Assembly (NCBI GenBank): GCA_018694835.1
Contig: JABHOG010000059.1
Location: forward strand, 1 to 34,063
DNA length: 34,063 nt
Source of the DNA: Planctomycetota bacterium
GTDB taxonomy: Bacteria > Planctomycetota > UBA8108 > UBA1146
Reading direction: 5' to 3'
Position 1 is the stretch's first letter. The number at the start of each line of letters is the position of its first letter. Positions 17,078 through 25,749 of the stretch are shown here, piece after piece. A model generated the notes under the pieces. It did not search any database and had not been told where the DNA came from. It saw only the letters and a program-made list of their open reading frames with translations. Made by a program: the position numbers and the translations under genes.

Positions 17078-17904
17078 CACCCCCCCGATCCAGCAGCAAA
17101 GGTGTGAACCACGAGAATGTGCAGGCCAATCAAGATCACCATCGATCCGGTGACAGGGAGATGGATCAGCAGCCAGCCTCGCATCCATCGGTGCAAGCGG
17201 AGTTGCCGATCCAGCTCGGACTTTCTGATGATGACCTGGTGGATTCGGTTCTCCACGCTGGCGGGCTCGAGTTGCGAGAAATTGATGGATCTCGAGTACC
17301 GAGCTGAAAGATCAGCAGGAAGGTAGTGACTCTCCTTGGAGCCCTTGGGAAAGAAACCTGGACCGTCGTGCAGATAGGGTCTGAGAACGGAGAGGTAAGC
17401 CGATTCAAAGGCACTGTTGGATGTGGAACTCCTGAGTTCTTTGATCTCGGCGTCCGCCTTGCCAATCATGGACTCGATTTCTGCATGGATTCGCTCCGGC
17501 AACAGGTGCATCGATTCTCTTAGTGATGGAGGAATCGTTCTCATCAGAATCCAGCCGGTGAAACCGCTGAGAATGATGATGGCGTATCCGATCCACAGCA
17601 AGATGTCGAAAGTCCCGGTGGGAAGTCGGTAACCCGTATGGTCGAGAAAGAAGTAAGCACCGAGAAATCCAGTGGCCAGGTGAAGCATCAACCATGTTGA
17701 GGTCTTGCCCAGCGGCAGGAAGGGCAATTTCTTGCGTAATCCGTACAGGCCTAGTAGCAGAAAACTGGCCAGGAGAAACCAACCACTGGTCATGGCCAGG
17801 TCTCCGAGAGAGCGATTGCTGACATGAAGACGATAGTTGAAGACGATGATCGCCACCACGACAAAGAAGATCACCCGGATCGAAGGAGTTCTCAGGTTGA
17901 GCAT
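17077..17904 (-). CDS. Membrane protein, probable dihaem cytochrome b subunit
   Basis: A 275-residue inner-membrane protein with about five hydrophobic segments (about 10-25, 40-56, 70-88, 102-122, 243-266) and a soluble stretch of about 120 residues before the last one. Two segments each carry two histidines exactly 13 residues apart: H75/H89 and H248/H262. This is the spacing seen in the two haem-b-binding helices of cytochrome bc1/b6f cytochrome b, so a four-helix core binding two haems b is plausible, although overall sequence similarity is not obvious to me. Position between the ferredoxin-like protein (1-base overlap, TGATG type) and the decahaem cytochrome (1-base overlap) supports a role in moving electrons across the inner membrane, to or from the quinone pool. 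Function is inferred. Confidence 0.8.
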   Translation of the reverse strand: MLNLRTPSIRVIFFVVVAIIVFNYRLHVSNRSLGDLAMTSGWFLLASFLLLGLYGLRKKLPFLPLGKTSTWLMLHLATGFLGAYFFLDHTGYRLPTGTFDILLWIGYAIIILSGFTGWILMRTIPPSLRESMHLLPERIHAEIESMIGKADAEIKELRSSTSNSAFESAYLSVLRPYLHDGPGFFPKGSKESHYLPADLSARYSRSINFSQLEPASVENRIHQVIIRKSELDRQLRLHRWMRGWLLIHLPVTGSMVILIGLHILVVHTFAAGSGG

Positions 17905-19595
17905 CAGGAGTTTCCCCAGAGTGCAGTGGATAGATCTCGATCGCCAAAGTTGACCCGATGAAGGGCATCATGGGGGCATGCGTTGACACACGCTGGCCCG
18001 GATGGCTGATCGATACAGAGGTCGCACTTGGTGGCCTTGAGAATGGGGTTCCCTGAGGTGGTATCGATGATGGGTCTCCCCACAGAATCTTTGATTTCTA
18101 CCGTGCGAATGTTGTCGTACGGACAAGATTCAACGCAGGTAGCACAACCGATACAGGTGGATTCCTGGATGATGACATTGCCACTGGAACGTTCACGATG
18201 GATGGCTCCGGTAGGACATCCGGCGAGGCATACAGGATCACAGCAGTGCATGCATGCGGATGCGACCATCAACTGTGCATGACGGTATCCTTCACGGATA
18301 AATCTGGGATTTCCATCGTGGGTCGTAGCGCAAGCTTTGACACAGTCGTCGCAATCTGTGCAACGATCGAGATCGATGATCATCGTCTGGTTGCCATTGA
18401 TGGTTCTATGATTGACCAGAAATTCCAGGGCGTTCTTCGAGATATCGATTTCACGTTCAGGGCGGCTGAAGTTCTTGAGGAGGTCTTCCTTGGAGATATG
18501 GGGAAGAATGTAATTCTGGAAAGCAGGAGTCGAGATCAGAAGCAAGTCGGTGGATCCGATGCAGTGGAAATCCTTGGTGGCCACAGGAGTGCGACCAGAG
18601 TCGATCGCTTCGATCAGTTCTTCCATTCCGAAAATGTCTCCAGGTCTCAAGTAATCGACGGTTTCGGTGACTCCGCGAATGTTCCTGGAAATGCGAGCAA
18701 AACCGTTTAGCAGCAAAAAGAAACCATCGAGTCGCCAGCCCGCTTTGACGACCGGTGTTTCCTGCGCAAGAAGTGCATCCTTATTTCCCATGATCGACCG
18801 AAGGCCATGATTCCAATGATCGTTGCCATGGCGTTCGAATCGGAGCACATCCAGGATCATTGATTTATCAGTGGGAGGAATCTTGTGGAATAGAGGTATC
18901 TCGGAGAACAGGTTTCCTAATGAACGAGTTCTTACCTCTGACTCGAGGTACTCTCGGAACATCCTGGACTTCCGACAGATGTCACGGATTCCTTGTAATC
19001 GAACCTCGATGCAGGTCGTTTTCTTGGCTGCGAAGATGGTCGCACTTCTGTTGGATCTTCTGAGTGCTGCGATTTCACCGATCGACCTACCCAGCGGGAT
19101 TTCAATTGACTTGTACTTTCGGCTGAATTGATCGATGTCACCAGGTATTGAACGTGAACGCCTGATCAATTCCATCAGATCGATGGTGGAGAATCCCGTT
19201 CCTGCATCGCTTCTTGATTCGGGCTCACTGGAGTTCTTCCATAACTGAGAGAGCGCTTGCCACCAGGTTCGTTTCTTCAGCATCTTGCTGGTCTGCAGGA
19301 CACTGTCTCCGGTGGAATCCGTCAGCACGTGGATTGAACCGCTCAGTCCGAAGAAAACGGATCCGCCGTAATCGCCCTTACGGATGATGATATCTCCAGG
19401 TTGATACTCTATCAGCCGGGCATCGTTCTTGAGGATGTCGCTCAAGGTTGCGCCACTGGATTGAAAATCGGAGCAGGCAAAGGAAAGGACCGTCCCGGTC
19501 AGGGTCCAATCCACTAGATGATCGGAAAGTGGTTGGTCCCCGAACGGTTGATCCCATCTTTGTGGGCGATCAACTTTGATTTCCTGCTCATTCAT
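17904..19595 (-). CDS. Cyclic-nucleotide-binding / 4Fe-4S ferredoxin fusion protein
   Basis: A 563-residue soluble protein. Two cyclic-nucleotide-binding-like domains occupy about 55-210 (PGDIIIRKGDYGG, GSIHVL; split by an insertion around 105-160) and 230-375 (GFFLLLNGFARISR, PGDIFGMEEL). Residues 405-550 form a DMSO-reductase-subunit-B-like ferredoxin with four 4Fe-4S cluster motifs: C412/C415/C418/C422, C448/C451/C456/C460, C481/C484/C487/C491 and C524/C527/C536/C540. Such a module carries electrons between redox partners. Attached CNB domains could gate it in response to a nucleotide or act as a structural scaffold; which is unknown. No signal peptide, so cytoplasmic, probably docked on the membrane subunit encoded next. 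ATG 19595 is the first start in frame. Confidence 0.92.
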   Translation of the reverse strand: MNEQEIKVDRPQRWDQPFGDQPLSDHLVDWTLTGTVLSFACSDFQSSGATLSDILKNDARLIEYQPGDIIIRKGDYGGSVFFGLSGSIHVLTDSTGDSVLQTSKMLKKRTWWQALSQLWKNSSEPESRSDAGTGFSTIDLMELIRRSRSIPGDIDQFSRKYKSIEIPLGRSIGEIAALRRSNRSATIFAAKKTTCIEVRLQGIRDICRKSRMFREYLESEVRTRSLGNLFSEIPLFHKIPPTDKSMILDVLRFERHGNDHWNHGLRSIMGNKDALLAQETPVVKAGWRLDGFFLLLNGFARISRNIRGVTETVDYLRPGDIFGMEELIEAIDSGRTPVATKDFHCIGSTDLLLISTPAFQNYILPHISKEDLLKNFSRPEREIDISKNALEFLVNHRTINGNQTMIIDLDRCTDCDDCVKACATTHDGNPRFIREGYRHAQLMVASACMHCCDPVCLAGCPTGAIHRERSSGNVIIQESTCIGCATCVESCPYDNIRTVEIKDSVGRPIIDTTSGNPILKATKCDLCIDQPSGPACVNACPHDALHRVNFGDRDLSTALWGNS

Positions 19596-19619
19596 CGTGG
19601 GTCACTCGCTCCAGGTGTA

Positions 19620-20654
19620 TTACTGGGTCCCCGGTTTCGCGCCCCGATAGTCCGTATCTTTTGCCAGCAGTGGATCCACGCCTTCAAGGGAACTTCCGTC
19701 GTTAAGAACTGCGAATGCAACCACTGAGGCGGTGATTTGCTTCGCTGCGATTGCCATGGCGTCCTGTTTTTTCAAGCTCATCTTGAGGTTGGCGATGGCT
19801 TCCATCGCCTCTTTGATCTGGGGGTTGTCGATGGCCTTGTTCACGGCATCGAGTTTCTTTCTCAGTGCGATGAAGCGCTTGGCGTTCTTGACGGCGTAAT
19901 CGCCCTTCCCGTTGGCCGTCGACACCGCCTGGAGAACGATTTCCATTTCCGCCATGATGCCGATGATGTGGAAGAGCCTTCGCTTTTCGATGGAAGCAAC
20001 CTTGTTGTCTTTGCCCTTGGAATAAAAGTTGTTGTGACGAACGATACCCTGACTCCAGGAGACCAGTTCGAAATCACTTCCCGAAGAGTGTCCGCCGGTG
20101 TTTACAAGATCTTCGTGTGGGACGACATGGCAACTGACACAGTTCCTGGCGATTTCAAGGATCATCGATGGGCGTAGCATTCCCGCTGCTTCAGATTCTT
20201 TCCACCGTGCAGCGATCTCTTCGGTCGTTTCTTCACCCTCTTCCTTGCCGCTGAATTCACCATGCCGTTTCATCCAGTCTGCCGCTGCGCCGTGACACGA
20301 TTCGCAGGAGATACCATTGGAACTCAAGGTGGTCTTCTCTCCGGATCGCTGAGCCGTACCGTGGCAGTCGATGCACAGGCTCTCCCTCGTGATCCGCTTG
20401 ATATTCATCGCCTTGGCGATTTCCTGGCCTTCCTTGCTTCTGTGTACCCCCGTGATCGACTCGTGATGAGGTGTTTGCTCCCAGACGCCTCCGGAATGCT
20501 TGTGGCACTCGATGCACTCCACGGGGCCGAGCACTTTTGCGGGATCGAAACCTGGACCGGTCGGTAAGGCTTGATCCGAGGGTTTGTCTGTAGAGTGAAT
20601 CGCTCCGGTGAGGGTGATGATGAGCAAGGTAATGAAAAGCAGTTTGCTGTGCAT
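19620..20654 (-). CDS. Tetrahaem cytochrome c554-like protein
   Basis: A 344-residue periplasmic cytochrome. The ATG at 20654 is chosen because TTGAGG lies 7 bases upstream and the signal peptide (residues 4-19) follows. Four CxxCH motifs at about residues 47, 94, 117 and 172 and the early VECIECHKHSGGVWEQTPHH resemble the cytochrome c554 family, which in ammonia oxidisers takes electrons from hydroxylamine oxidoreductase. The C-terminal half (about 225-330) lacks haem motifs and is helical and charged. No hydroxylamine oxidoreductase is seen nearby, so a nitrogen role is not shown. It is flanked by the reductase (39 bases) and the CNB/ferredoxin gene (24 bases). Confidence 0.9.
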   Translation of the reverse strand: MHSKLLFITLLIITLTGAIHSTDKPSDQALPTGPGFDPAKVLGPVECIECHKHSGGVWEQTPHHESITGVHRSKEGQEIAKAMNIKRITRESLCIDCHGTAQRSGEKTTLSSNGISCESCHGAAADWMKRHGEFSGKEEGEETTEEIAARWKESEAAGMLRPSMILEIARNCVSCHVVPHEDLVNTGGHSSGSDFELVSWSQGIVRHNNFYSKGKDNKVASIEKRRLFHIIGIMAEMEIVLQAVSTANGKGDYAVKNAKRFIALRKKLDAVNKAIDNPQIKEAMEAIANLKMSLKKQDAMAIAAKQITASVVAFAVLNDGSSLEGVDPLLAKDTDYRGAKPGTQ

Positions 20655-20693
20655 GTGGCGCCTCAAATTCGATCCGGGAAAACGATTAATCGA

Positions 20694-21977
20694 TCAAGCT
20701 CCTAAATTTACTTCTGTAACCGGTTTGGCAACACAGGCGAGGCAATGCCCCGGTGTGATGTCAACTCCAGGTTCCTCTTCATATTCAACATCTCCGTGAT
20801 GGAGGCGTATCTCGCATGTACCGCAGTTTCCTGCTCTACAACTACTGTCGATGAAGATACCCACTTCCTCTGCCATATCGAGGATCGGGCTGGTGCCATC
20901 CCAGGTGAGGGTGCGTTGACTTCGCTTGAAGTGTAACTTGTGCTGACCAGGATTTGTCGACTCTTCTCCGGAGTCTGTGGAGACTTTTGCAGGATTGTTC
21001 CTCGTGGAAGCGGGACCAAAGGCCTCCGTCAGGATGCTGTCCGACGATACACCGAATTCTTCCAGTGCCGGGAGCAGGTTCTTCATCATCGGTGGAGGCC
21101 CGCAGATGTAATACTGAAGGTCTCCTCCTCCGGTGATTTTCGCCAGGCAGTCGACATCGAGGAATCCGACATGGTGTCGATGATCAGTGGCATCCACTTC
21201 TTCGTCCTCTGCAGGCTGGCTGTAGAAAACATGAAGATCGACATTGATGCACTTCTCTACGATCTTCTGAATGTGTTCTCGGAATGGATGTTCGGATCGG
21301 TTTCTGACCGCATGGATGAAATAGCACTTTCGTTCGATCTTTTCGTCACAGATCGTCTCGAGCATGCTCAGCAGCGGTGTGACGCCTATGCCCCCTGCGA
21401 GGAACACTGCTGGGCGTGGATCCTGTCGATCGAGGATGAACTTGCCTGCAGGACTGCTCACCTCAAGGAGATCTCCAACCGCCAAGTTCTCGTGAAGAAA
21501 TGTTGAACCAACACCGGATGGCAAATCTGGCTGATCGGGTGGCGGAGGAATTCTCTTCACGGTGATCTTGTACTTGCTTCGTTCTTTTGGCGACGAGGAG
21601 AGCGAGTAATTTCGGACGGTAGGACGCTTGTGACCAGGGATCCGTAGCTGGAATCCCAGGTGTTGTCCCGGTTCGAAGGGGGGCAAGGGCATGTCATCGA
21701 GTGGACGAAGGTGGAAGGAACAGATGTTATGCGCCTCTGGAACCTTTTCGTCGAGGATGAATCTTCGGTAGCCGCGCCAGGCACGGCGAACTCGATTCTG
21801 CTTCAAAGAAGCTGGAAGTTCATCCAGTTCTTTCTTCAACTCCTCGGTGGAGAGTTGCATCTCTTGCATCACTTTTTCGTTCTTCATGACCTTTGCCACC
21901 AGCGACCGGAAGGTGCTGAACGATACCAAGAGGACGATTCCGGATCCTATCCAGAAGGCGATGGATGACGGTTCCAA
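20694..21977 (-). CDS. Membrane-anchored NAD(P)H-flavin reductase with 2Fe-2S domain
   Basis: A 427-residue protein of the ferredoxin-NADP reductase superfamily. An N-terminal transmembrane helix (7-22) precedes a charged helical linker; then come the FAD-binding RNYSLSS (122-128), the pyridine nucleotide-binding GGIGVTPLLSML (195-206) and CGPPPMM (292-298), and a C-terminal plant-type 2Fe-2S ferredoxin (C380, C385, C388 and C412 or C415). It passes electrons from NAD(P)H via FAD to the iron-sulfur cluster and on to a partner, as in oxygenase reductases and NqrF. The start is TTG 21977, 3 bases after the porin gene stop; no better start is visible. In this cluster it is the likely electron entry (or exit) to the cytoplasmic pool. 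Confidence 0.92.
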   Translation of the reverse strand: MEPSSIAFWIGSGIVLLVSFSTFRSLVAKVMKNEKVMQEMQLSTEELKKELDELPASLKQNRVRRAWRGYRRFILDEKVPEAHNICSFHLRPLDDMPLPPFEPGQHLGFQLRIPGHKRPTVRNYSLSSSPKERSKYKITVKRIPPPPDQPDLPSGVGSTFLHENLAVGDLLEVSSPAGKFILDRQDPRPAVFLAGGIGVTPLLSMLETICDEKIERKCYFIHAVRNRSEHPFREHIQKIVEKCINVDLHVFYSQPAEDEEVDATDHRHHVGFLDVDCLAKITGGGDLQYYICGPPPMMKNLLPALEEFGVSSDSILTEAFGPASTRNNPAKVSTDSGEESTNPGQHKLHFKRSQRTLTWDGTSPILDMAEEVGIFIDSSCRAGNCGTCEIRLHHGDVEYEEEPGVDITPGHCLACVAKPVTEVNLGA

Positions 21978-21980
21978 TCG

Positions 21981-23372
21981 TCAAAACCTGACCAGAAACT
22001 CGGTGCGAATCCCATTGCTGTTGGCTCCACCTTCATCCATCTTGGTGTAGGCATCCGCTTGAACCATCACCCTATTGGTCAGTTTCTCCTGGTACCGCAT
22101 TCCGACGGCTGCCGAGCCAGGATCGCTTCCCTCCGTCGGGGTTCTACCCCCGAGTTCCACGATGAAGTTCTTCTCGCCTCCGGACAGAATCCACTGGTAA
22201 CCAATCGCTCCACCGAAGGAGCGATCTGCTCGGTTGCCCAGTGCTGGTTTGAAACTGCCGAGTCCCGCTGCGGCAAAAAGTATCCCTGCTTTTCCGAGCG
22301 GGCCTCCCTTGGCAGGTGACCTACCGGCGGAAGAAAATTCGTCGATCCCGAGAAACAGAGTGCCGTAGGCGTTGTCATCGGTGCCGTACGGCGTTGTCGA
22401 TGCTTCGGCGAAAAAGAGCATGCCGTCGCTGACCTGTGCATTGTCCACTTCAGATGCGATGGAGGCACACCAGCGGATGGTGGTATTGAATGTGCGGCCC
22501 CACTTCTTGATGCGTTGAGAAGAACCGAGACCTGCAAAGAGACCATCGCCTCCCTGAGTTTCAGGAGCGGTCACTGCGACGAGATCTGCGTCGATGGTGC
22601 TGGAGTAGGTATCGGTCTCGGTCGAGATCCCGAACAATCTGGACTCGTTGGAGAGCTTGTTGTCATCTCGATGTAACTGTCCCCAACCGTAGAGCATGGT
22701 GAACCGCATGCTGGCTGCACCAGGAAAGGGAATGAAACGTGTGACACCAAACGCATCCATGTTGTCGTTGACGAGCATTCCGTCCTGTAGATCGACTCCC
22801 CATCTTCCCACACTGAAGCCGTAATCCAGCTTCTTGTTCCCTGCTGGATCGAGACGGGGAAACAACTCACTCAGTTCTCCTTCAAAGAAGAATGTAATCA
22901 ACTCGAGGCTGGTGTTGTCGTACCATCCTTCACTGCCTTCCGGTTCGATGGTATATCCCGTGAACTTCCCCTGATCCTGGAGAGGCTGTAGCCCCACCAG
23001 AATGCGTTCCGTTCCGGTGAGTTGCAGGTTAGCGAAGAGATCGATTCTGTTGGCCCATTCGATGACTCTGTTGTTGTTGCCCGCTGGATCGATCACGTTG
23101 ACCCCGCTTCTCAGATTGCCGTATACCCACAGAGATGGGCGCCAGACAGCGCCGGTAAGGATGTCGAACCCGCGCTCTAATCGTCCGGTTTCGAGAAATC
23201 CCGGTCCCAGTTCCAGCAGCGGTTGAGTCGGTTGAATCTGATCCTCTGGAATCAGGGGTATCGGGTAATCGGGCAGCCTGCTGGGGCTCTCATCATCCTG
23301 AGCCCAGCACGGCTGTCCGAACAAGCACAGGATCAGCCACAGGAGGGCGGCGTATCTCGTGGATTGCTTCAA
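21981..23372 (-). CDS. Outer-membrane beta-barrel (porin-like) protein
   Basis: A 463-residue exported protein. A signal peptide ends near AQ (residues 24-25). The rest alternates short amphipathic strands with turns, is rich in glycine and aromatic residues, and ends in LVRF, a terminal phenylalanine typical of outer-membrane barrels. Motifs such as FGVTRFIPFPGAASMRFTMLYGW and GAIGYQWILSGGEKNFIVEL fit membrane strands. No haem motif or plug domain is seen. Start TTG 23372 overlaps the pentahaem cytochrome stop (TTGA) and follows a run of G. It may be the barrel that houses or anchors the co-encoded cytochromes, by analogy with MtrB or OmbB; no sequence similarity to those is claimed. Confidence 0.8.
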   Translation of the reverse strand: MKQSTRYAALLWLILCLFGQPCWAQDDESPSRLPDYPIPLIPEDQIQPTQPLLELGPGFLETGRLERGFDILTGAVWRPSLWVYGNLRSGVNVIDPAGNNNRVIEWANRIDLFANLQLTGTERILVGLQPLQDQGKFTGYTIEPEGSEGWYDNTSLELITFFFEGELSELFPRLDPAGNKKLDYGFSVGRWGVDLQDGMLVNDNMDAFGVTRFIPFPGAASMRFTMLYGWGQLHRDDNKLSNESRLFGISTETDTYSSTIDADLVAVTAPETQGGDGLFAGLGSSQRIKKWGRTFNTTIRWCASIASEVDNAQVSDGMLFFAEASTTPYGTDDNAYGTLFLGIDEFSSAGRSPAKGGPLGKAGILFAAAGLGSFKPALGNRADRSFGGAIGYQWILSGGEKNFIVELGGRTPTEGSDPGSAAVGMRYQEKLTNRVMVQADAYTKMDEGGANSNGIRTEFLVRF

Positions 23373-25324
23373 GATCCCCCCCCATTCTTCTGCGGGACTT
23401 CTATCACTGCAGATTTTATTGCAACTACAACGGCACCTTTGACCAACTTGTCGCCAAGTTCTCGAGGTGACATGCCGTAGTCAAATCCAACATGCATTGT
23501 CTGGTGAATCAGGTTGACCGGAACGGCCTGGGAGACGAAGCGGGCCTCGACTGAATAGGGGCCGTGCCCGGTGAGCAGTTCGCCGTCCACGTGATACCGG
23601 GCGGTTCTATGACCGAGTGGCTCGATCCCTCTTCGGTGTTTTCTCATCCCCTTCGGGTGACCGTAAATGTTGTTGGGTCTAGAAGCAGGTCGGATGAATG
23701 GGAGTGCCGACACGGAGTTGTTGATGGTGAGGACCTGTTCCTGGTCACCTCCCCGGATATTTCTCGATATGAACTTGGATTGCAAGTTGAACAACTGCTC
23801 GTCCAGTTCCACCTCTTCATTGTGAACATAGAGGGAGAAACTATCCCTGACATCTCCATTAGGATCTCGATCACCGGAGACGAAGACCTGTTCACCGCGG
23901 GAATCCTTGACCTCGATCTGGACGACAAAGAGCCGCTCCGCATCGAATCCGGTCGGTAAGTTGTGGCCGGAGGTGAGATTCTTGACATCGAGTTCAAAGT
24001 CGATTCCATCTTCACTGGCAGCGGTCACACGGATGTCGGAGAGCCCGAATCCACGCTTCAGTACATCGATTCGTTGTTGCTTGGCCCATTCGAGCAGTTC
24101 GAGTTGCTTGTCGATGATGCCCCTGGCGATCTCACGATCATCGATGGAGGACCATTCCTCGGGGAACTGGTAATCCTCCGGACAGTTCTCTTCAAAGCGG
24201 TCACTGCCCCATCCGGATTCGACATCGAAGAGCAGCCATTCGGATAGAGATTTGAGCTGATTGGCATCCCTGTTGACCGGAAAGATTCCCGGGTGGATCA
24301 GGGAGTAATCTGGACCTGCGAAGAAGTGATTGGTCAGTTTTCGATCAGCGGAGGGAACATCAGCGATCACGGCAGCGGGTCCTATTTCGTAACCGCTGGG
24401 GATCCCCTGTTCGCGACCCATGTGGCAATCGTTACATGTGATCCCCTCGGCTGCTGCTGGGGAGTTCCGGTACTCGCTGATCAGTTCGTGTACCTTGAGG
24501 CCGTTGGGTGCGAACACCTCGTGGCAACTGCCACAGAAGGCAGGATCAGAAATTTCGGGGAACTTTTCTACCTCGGAATGGATGGCTCGTCCGACATCGT
24601 CACGTTTGGTATTGACCTTGTAGGTCTTGGGATCGTTGAGGATGCGGCTCAGTTCATCGTTTCCGTTGGGCCCCTTGACCGAATCGAAGACATCGCCCTT
24701 ATCGATTCCCAGGCGTCCGGAGATCTTTCGATACGGGGCACTCATCCGGTGACATGTGACGCAGGTGATCCCCTCTCTCGAGGCGGGGTGTCGATCTAGA
24801 TTCGAGATGCTGAATGGTTCGCCCATGTGGGAGCCCACCGGTGCATGACAACGGAGACAGAAGTCTCCATTTGTACTGCTGGTTCCCGCGTTCATGGCAT
24901 TTTGCATCGACATCATCAATGGACTCAATTGCGAGTAGGCATGCTGGGATACCGACCACTCCTTGTATTGCTTCGGGTGGCACAGAGCACACTCATCTGC
25001 CGAGGGAAAGTTGCTTTCGGCAAACACCTGGGCGTGAGCCCCGTCGGGATCCAACGATACCTCAGGCTTCTCGGCCGTTCCTTCCGGGGAATCGTCGAGC
25101 AGGTCATCGCCGAGCAGATCATCGCCGAGCAGATCATCGTCGAGCAGATCATCGCCGAGCAGATCATCGCCGAGTAGATTGCTTTCCGACGCTTCGGTGT
25201 CGGGAGGAGGATCTTGCGCTCCGATCGCTGTTGTCGAATCGAAGAGGGGCAAACTCCAGCCGACCCAGAGGATGGAAGTGAGCAGTAGGGTTTGAAAGGC
25301 ACGGTTCAAACTATGGAGTGTCAT
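23369..25324 (-). CDS. Pentahaem cytochrome c with LLGDD repeat (c554-like), copy 1
   Basis: A 651-residue exported cytochrome; ATG 25324 follows GAGGAG. The signal peptide spans about residues 1-36. Residues 50-79 are an acidic repeat of six LLGDD/LLDDD units. Five CxxCH haem motifs lie at about residues 112, 156, 188, 264 and 297; the first in CHPKQYKEWSVSQHAYSQ is typical of the cytochrome c554 N-terminus. The C-terminal half (about 400-650) has no haem motifs and is probably a beta-rich domain (for example GIDFELDVKNLTSGHNLPTG). It is closely similar along its whole length to the gene at 25750-27771, so the two arose by duplication. Its stop overlaps the porin start, suggesting that the two proteins work together. 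Confidence 0.93.
   Translation of the reverse strand: MTLHSLNRAFQTLLLTSILWVGWSLPLFDSTTAIGAQDPPPDTEASESNLLGDDLLGDDLLDDDLLGDDLLGDDLLDDSPEGTAEKPEVSLDPDGAHAQVFAESNFPSADECALCHPKQYKEWSVSQHAYSQLSPLMMSMQNAMNAGTSSTNGDFCLRCHAPVGSHMGEPFSISNLDRHPASREGITCVTCHRMSAPYRKISGRLGIDKGDVFDSVKGPNGNDELSRILNDPKTYKVNTKRDDVGRAIHSEVEKFPEISDPAFCGSCHEVFAPNGLKVHELISEYRNSPAAAEGITCNDCHMGREQGIPSGYEIGPAAVIADVPSADRKLTNHFFAGPDYSLIHPGIFPVNRDANQLKSLSEWLLFDVESGWGSDRFEENCPEDYQFPEEWSSIDDREIARGIIDKQLELLEWAKQQRIDVLKRGFGLSDIRVTAASEDGIDFELDVKNLTSGHNLPTGFDAERLFVVQIEVKDSRGEQVFVSGDRDPNGDVRDSFSLYVHNEEVELDEQLFNLQSKFISRNIRGGDQEQVLTINNSVSALPFIRPASRPNNIYGHPKGMRKHRRGIEPLGHRTARYHVDGELLTGHGPYSVEARFVSQAVPVNLIHQTMHVGFDYGMSPRELGDKLVKGAVVVAIKSAVIEVPQKNGGGS
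25091..25177 (-). repeat. 15-bp coding tandem repeat (LLGDD units)
   Basis: About six 15-base units encode residues 50-78 of the pentahaem cytochrome (five LLGDD/LLDDD units plus a partial sixth). Units are nearly identical at DNA level, so copy number could change by slippage. Confidence 0.9.
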
Positions 25325-25749
25325 GAGCTCCTCGACTTACGGAAATTTGCGCTTCGATGGTCATTGTGGCACTTGTGACATTTTAAACTGTGTCTACCGA
25401 CGAAGTTCCAGTGGATCGGGGGAGCAGTGGTTGAGCCAGAAATGTATACTACTTCATTTCCGATTCCAGTGGGCAGTTTGGCACTAAATCGTCGGGGGGC
25501 TTGCTGTGTGGACCGGTGTGTAGGCCGCTGTGGTGGACCGCTGTGGAAGGCCGCTGTATTCGGATGCTGCTGGTCTCTCGCAATAGACTCGTAGCGGCGA
25601 ACCGATCATCGCCTGGTGACACTACTCGGGCCTCATTTTTTGCGGCAAGAATCTCCACTTAATAGGTGTTCTTTCCTGCGAACGGAAAGGACCGGAAACT
25701 CTACTCGAACTACAGCCTACTCTATTGTCGCGTTCAGCAATAAGTTCTG
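25325..25749. other. Intergenic region between the two pentahaem paralogues
   Basis: About 425 bases without a gene. It holds the imperfect tandem repeat at 25507-25556, listed separately. On the minus strand a TAAAAT lies about 60-70 bases before the downstream cytochrome start and could be part of a promoter, without a clear -35. No strong terminator was found for the upstream paralogue, so read-through into the main cluster is possible. Confidence 0.5.
25507..25556. repeat. Imperfect 12-13 bp tandem repeat
   Basis: Four units of the form TGTGGACCGGTG, TGTAGGCCGCTG, TGGTGGACCGCTG and TGGAAGGCCGCTG lie head to tail in the gap between the two paralogous cytochrome genes. Confidence 0.7.

Noticed and set aside
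21981-23372. Calling the barrel an MtrB homologue
   Set aside because: No MtrB-specific sequence features, such as an N-terminal CxxC in the mature protein, are seen; only the barrel-like character and context support the analogy.
25091-25177. Regular repeats that might be mistaken for a CRISPR array
   Set aside because: Units are 15 bp, contiguous without spacers, and in frame with a protein repeat.
24814-25281. Plus-strand frame giving repeated HRRAD units in tandem
   Set aside because: It is the antisense reading of the LLGDD repeat of the pentahaem cytochrome; no ribosome binding site or domain.
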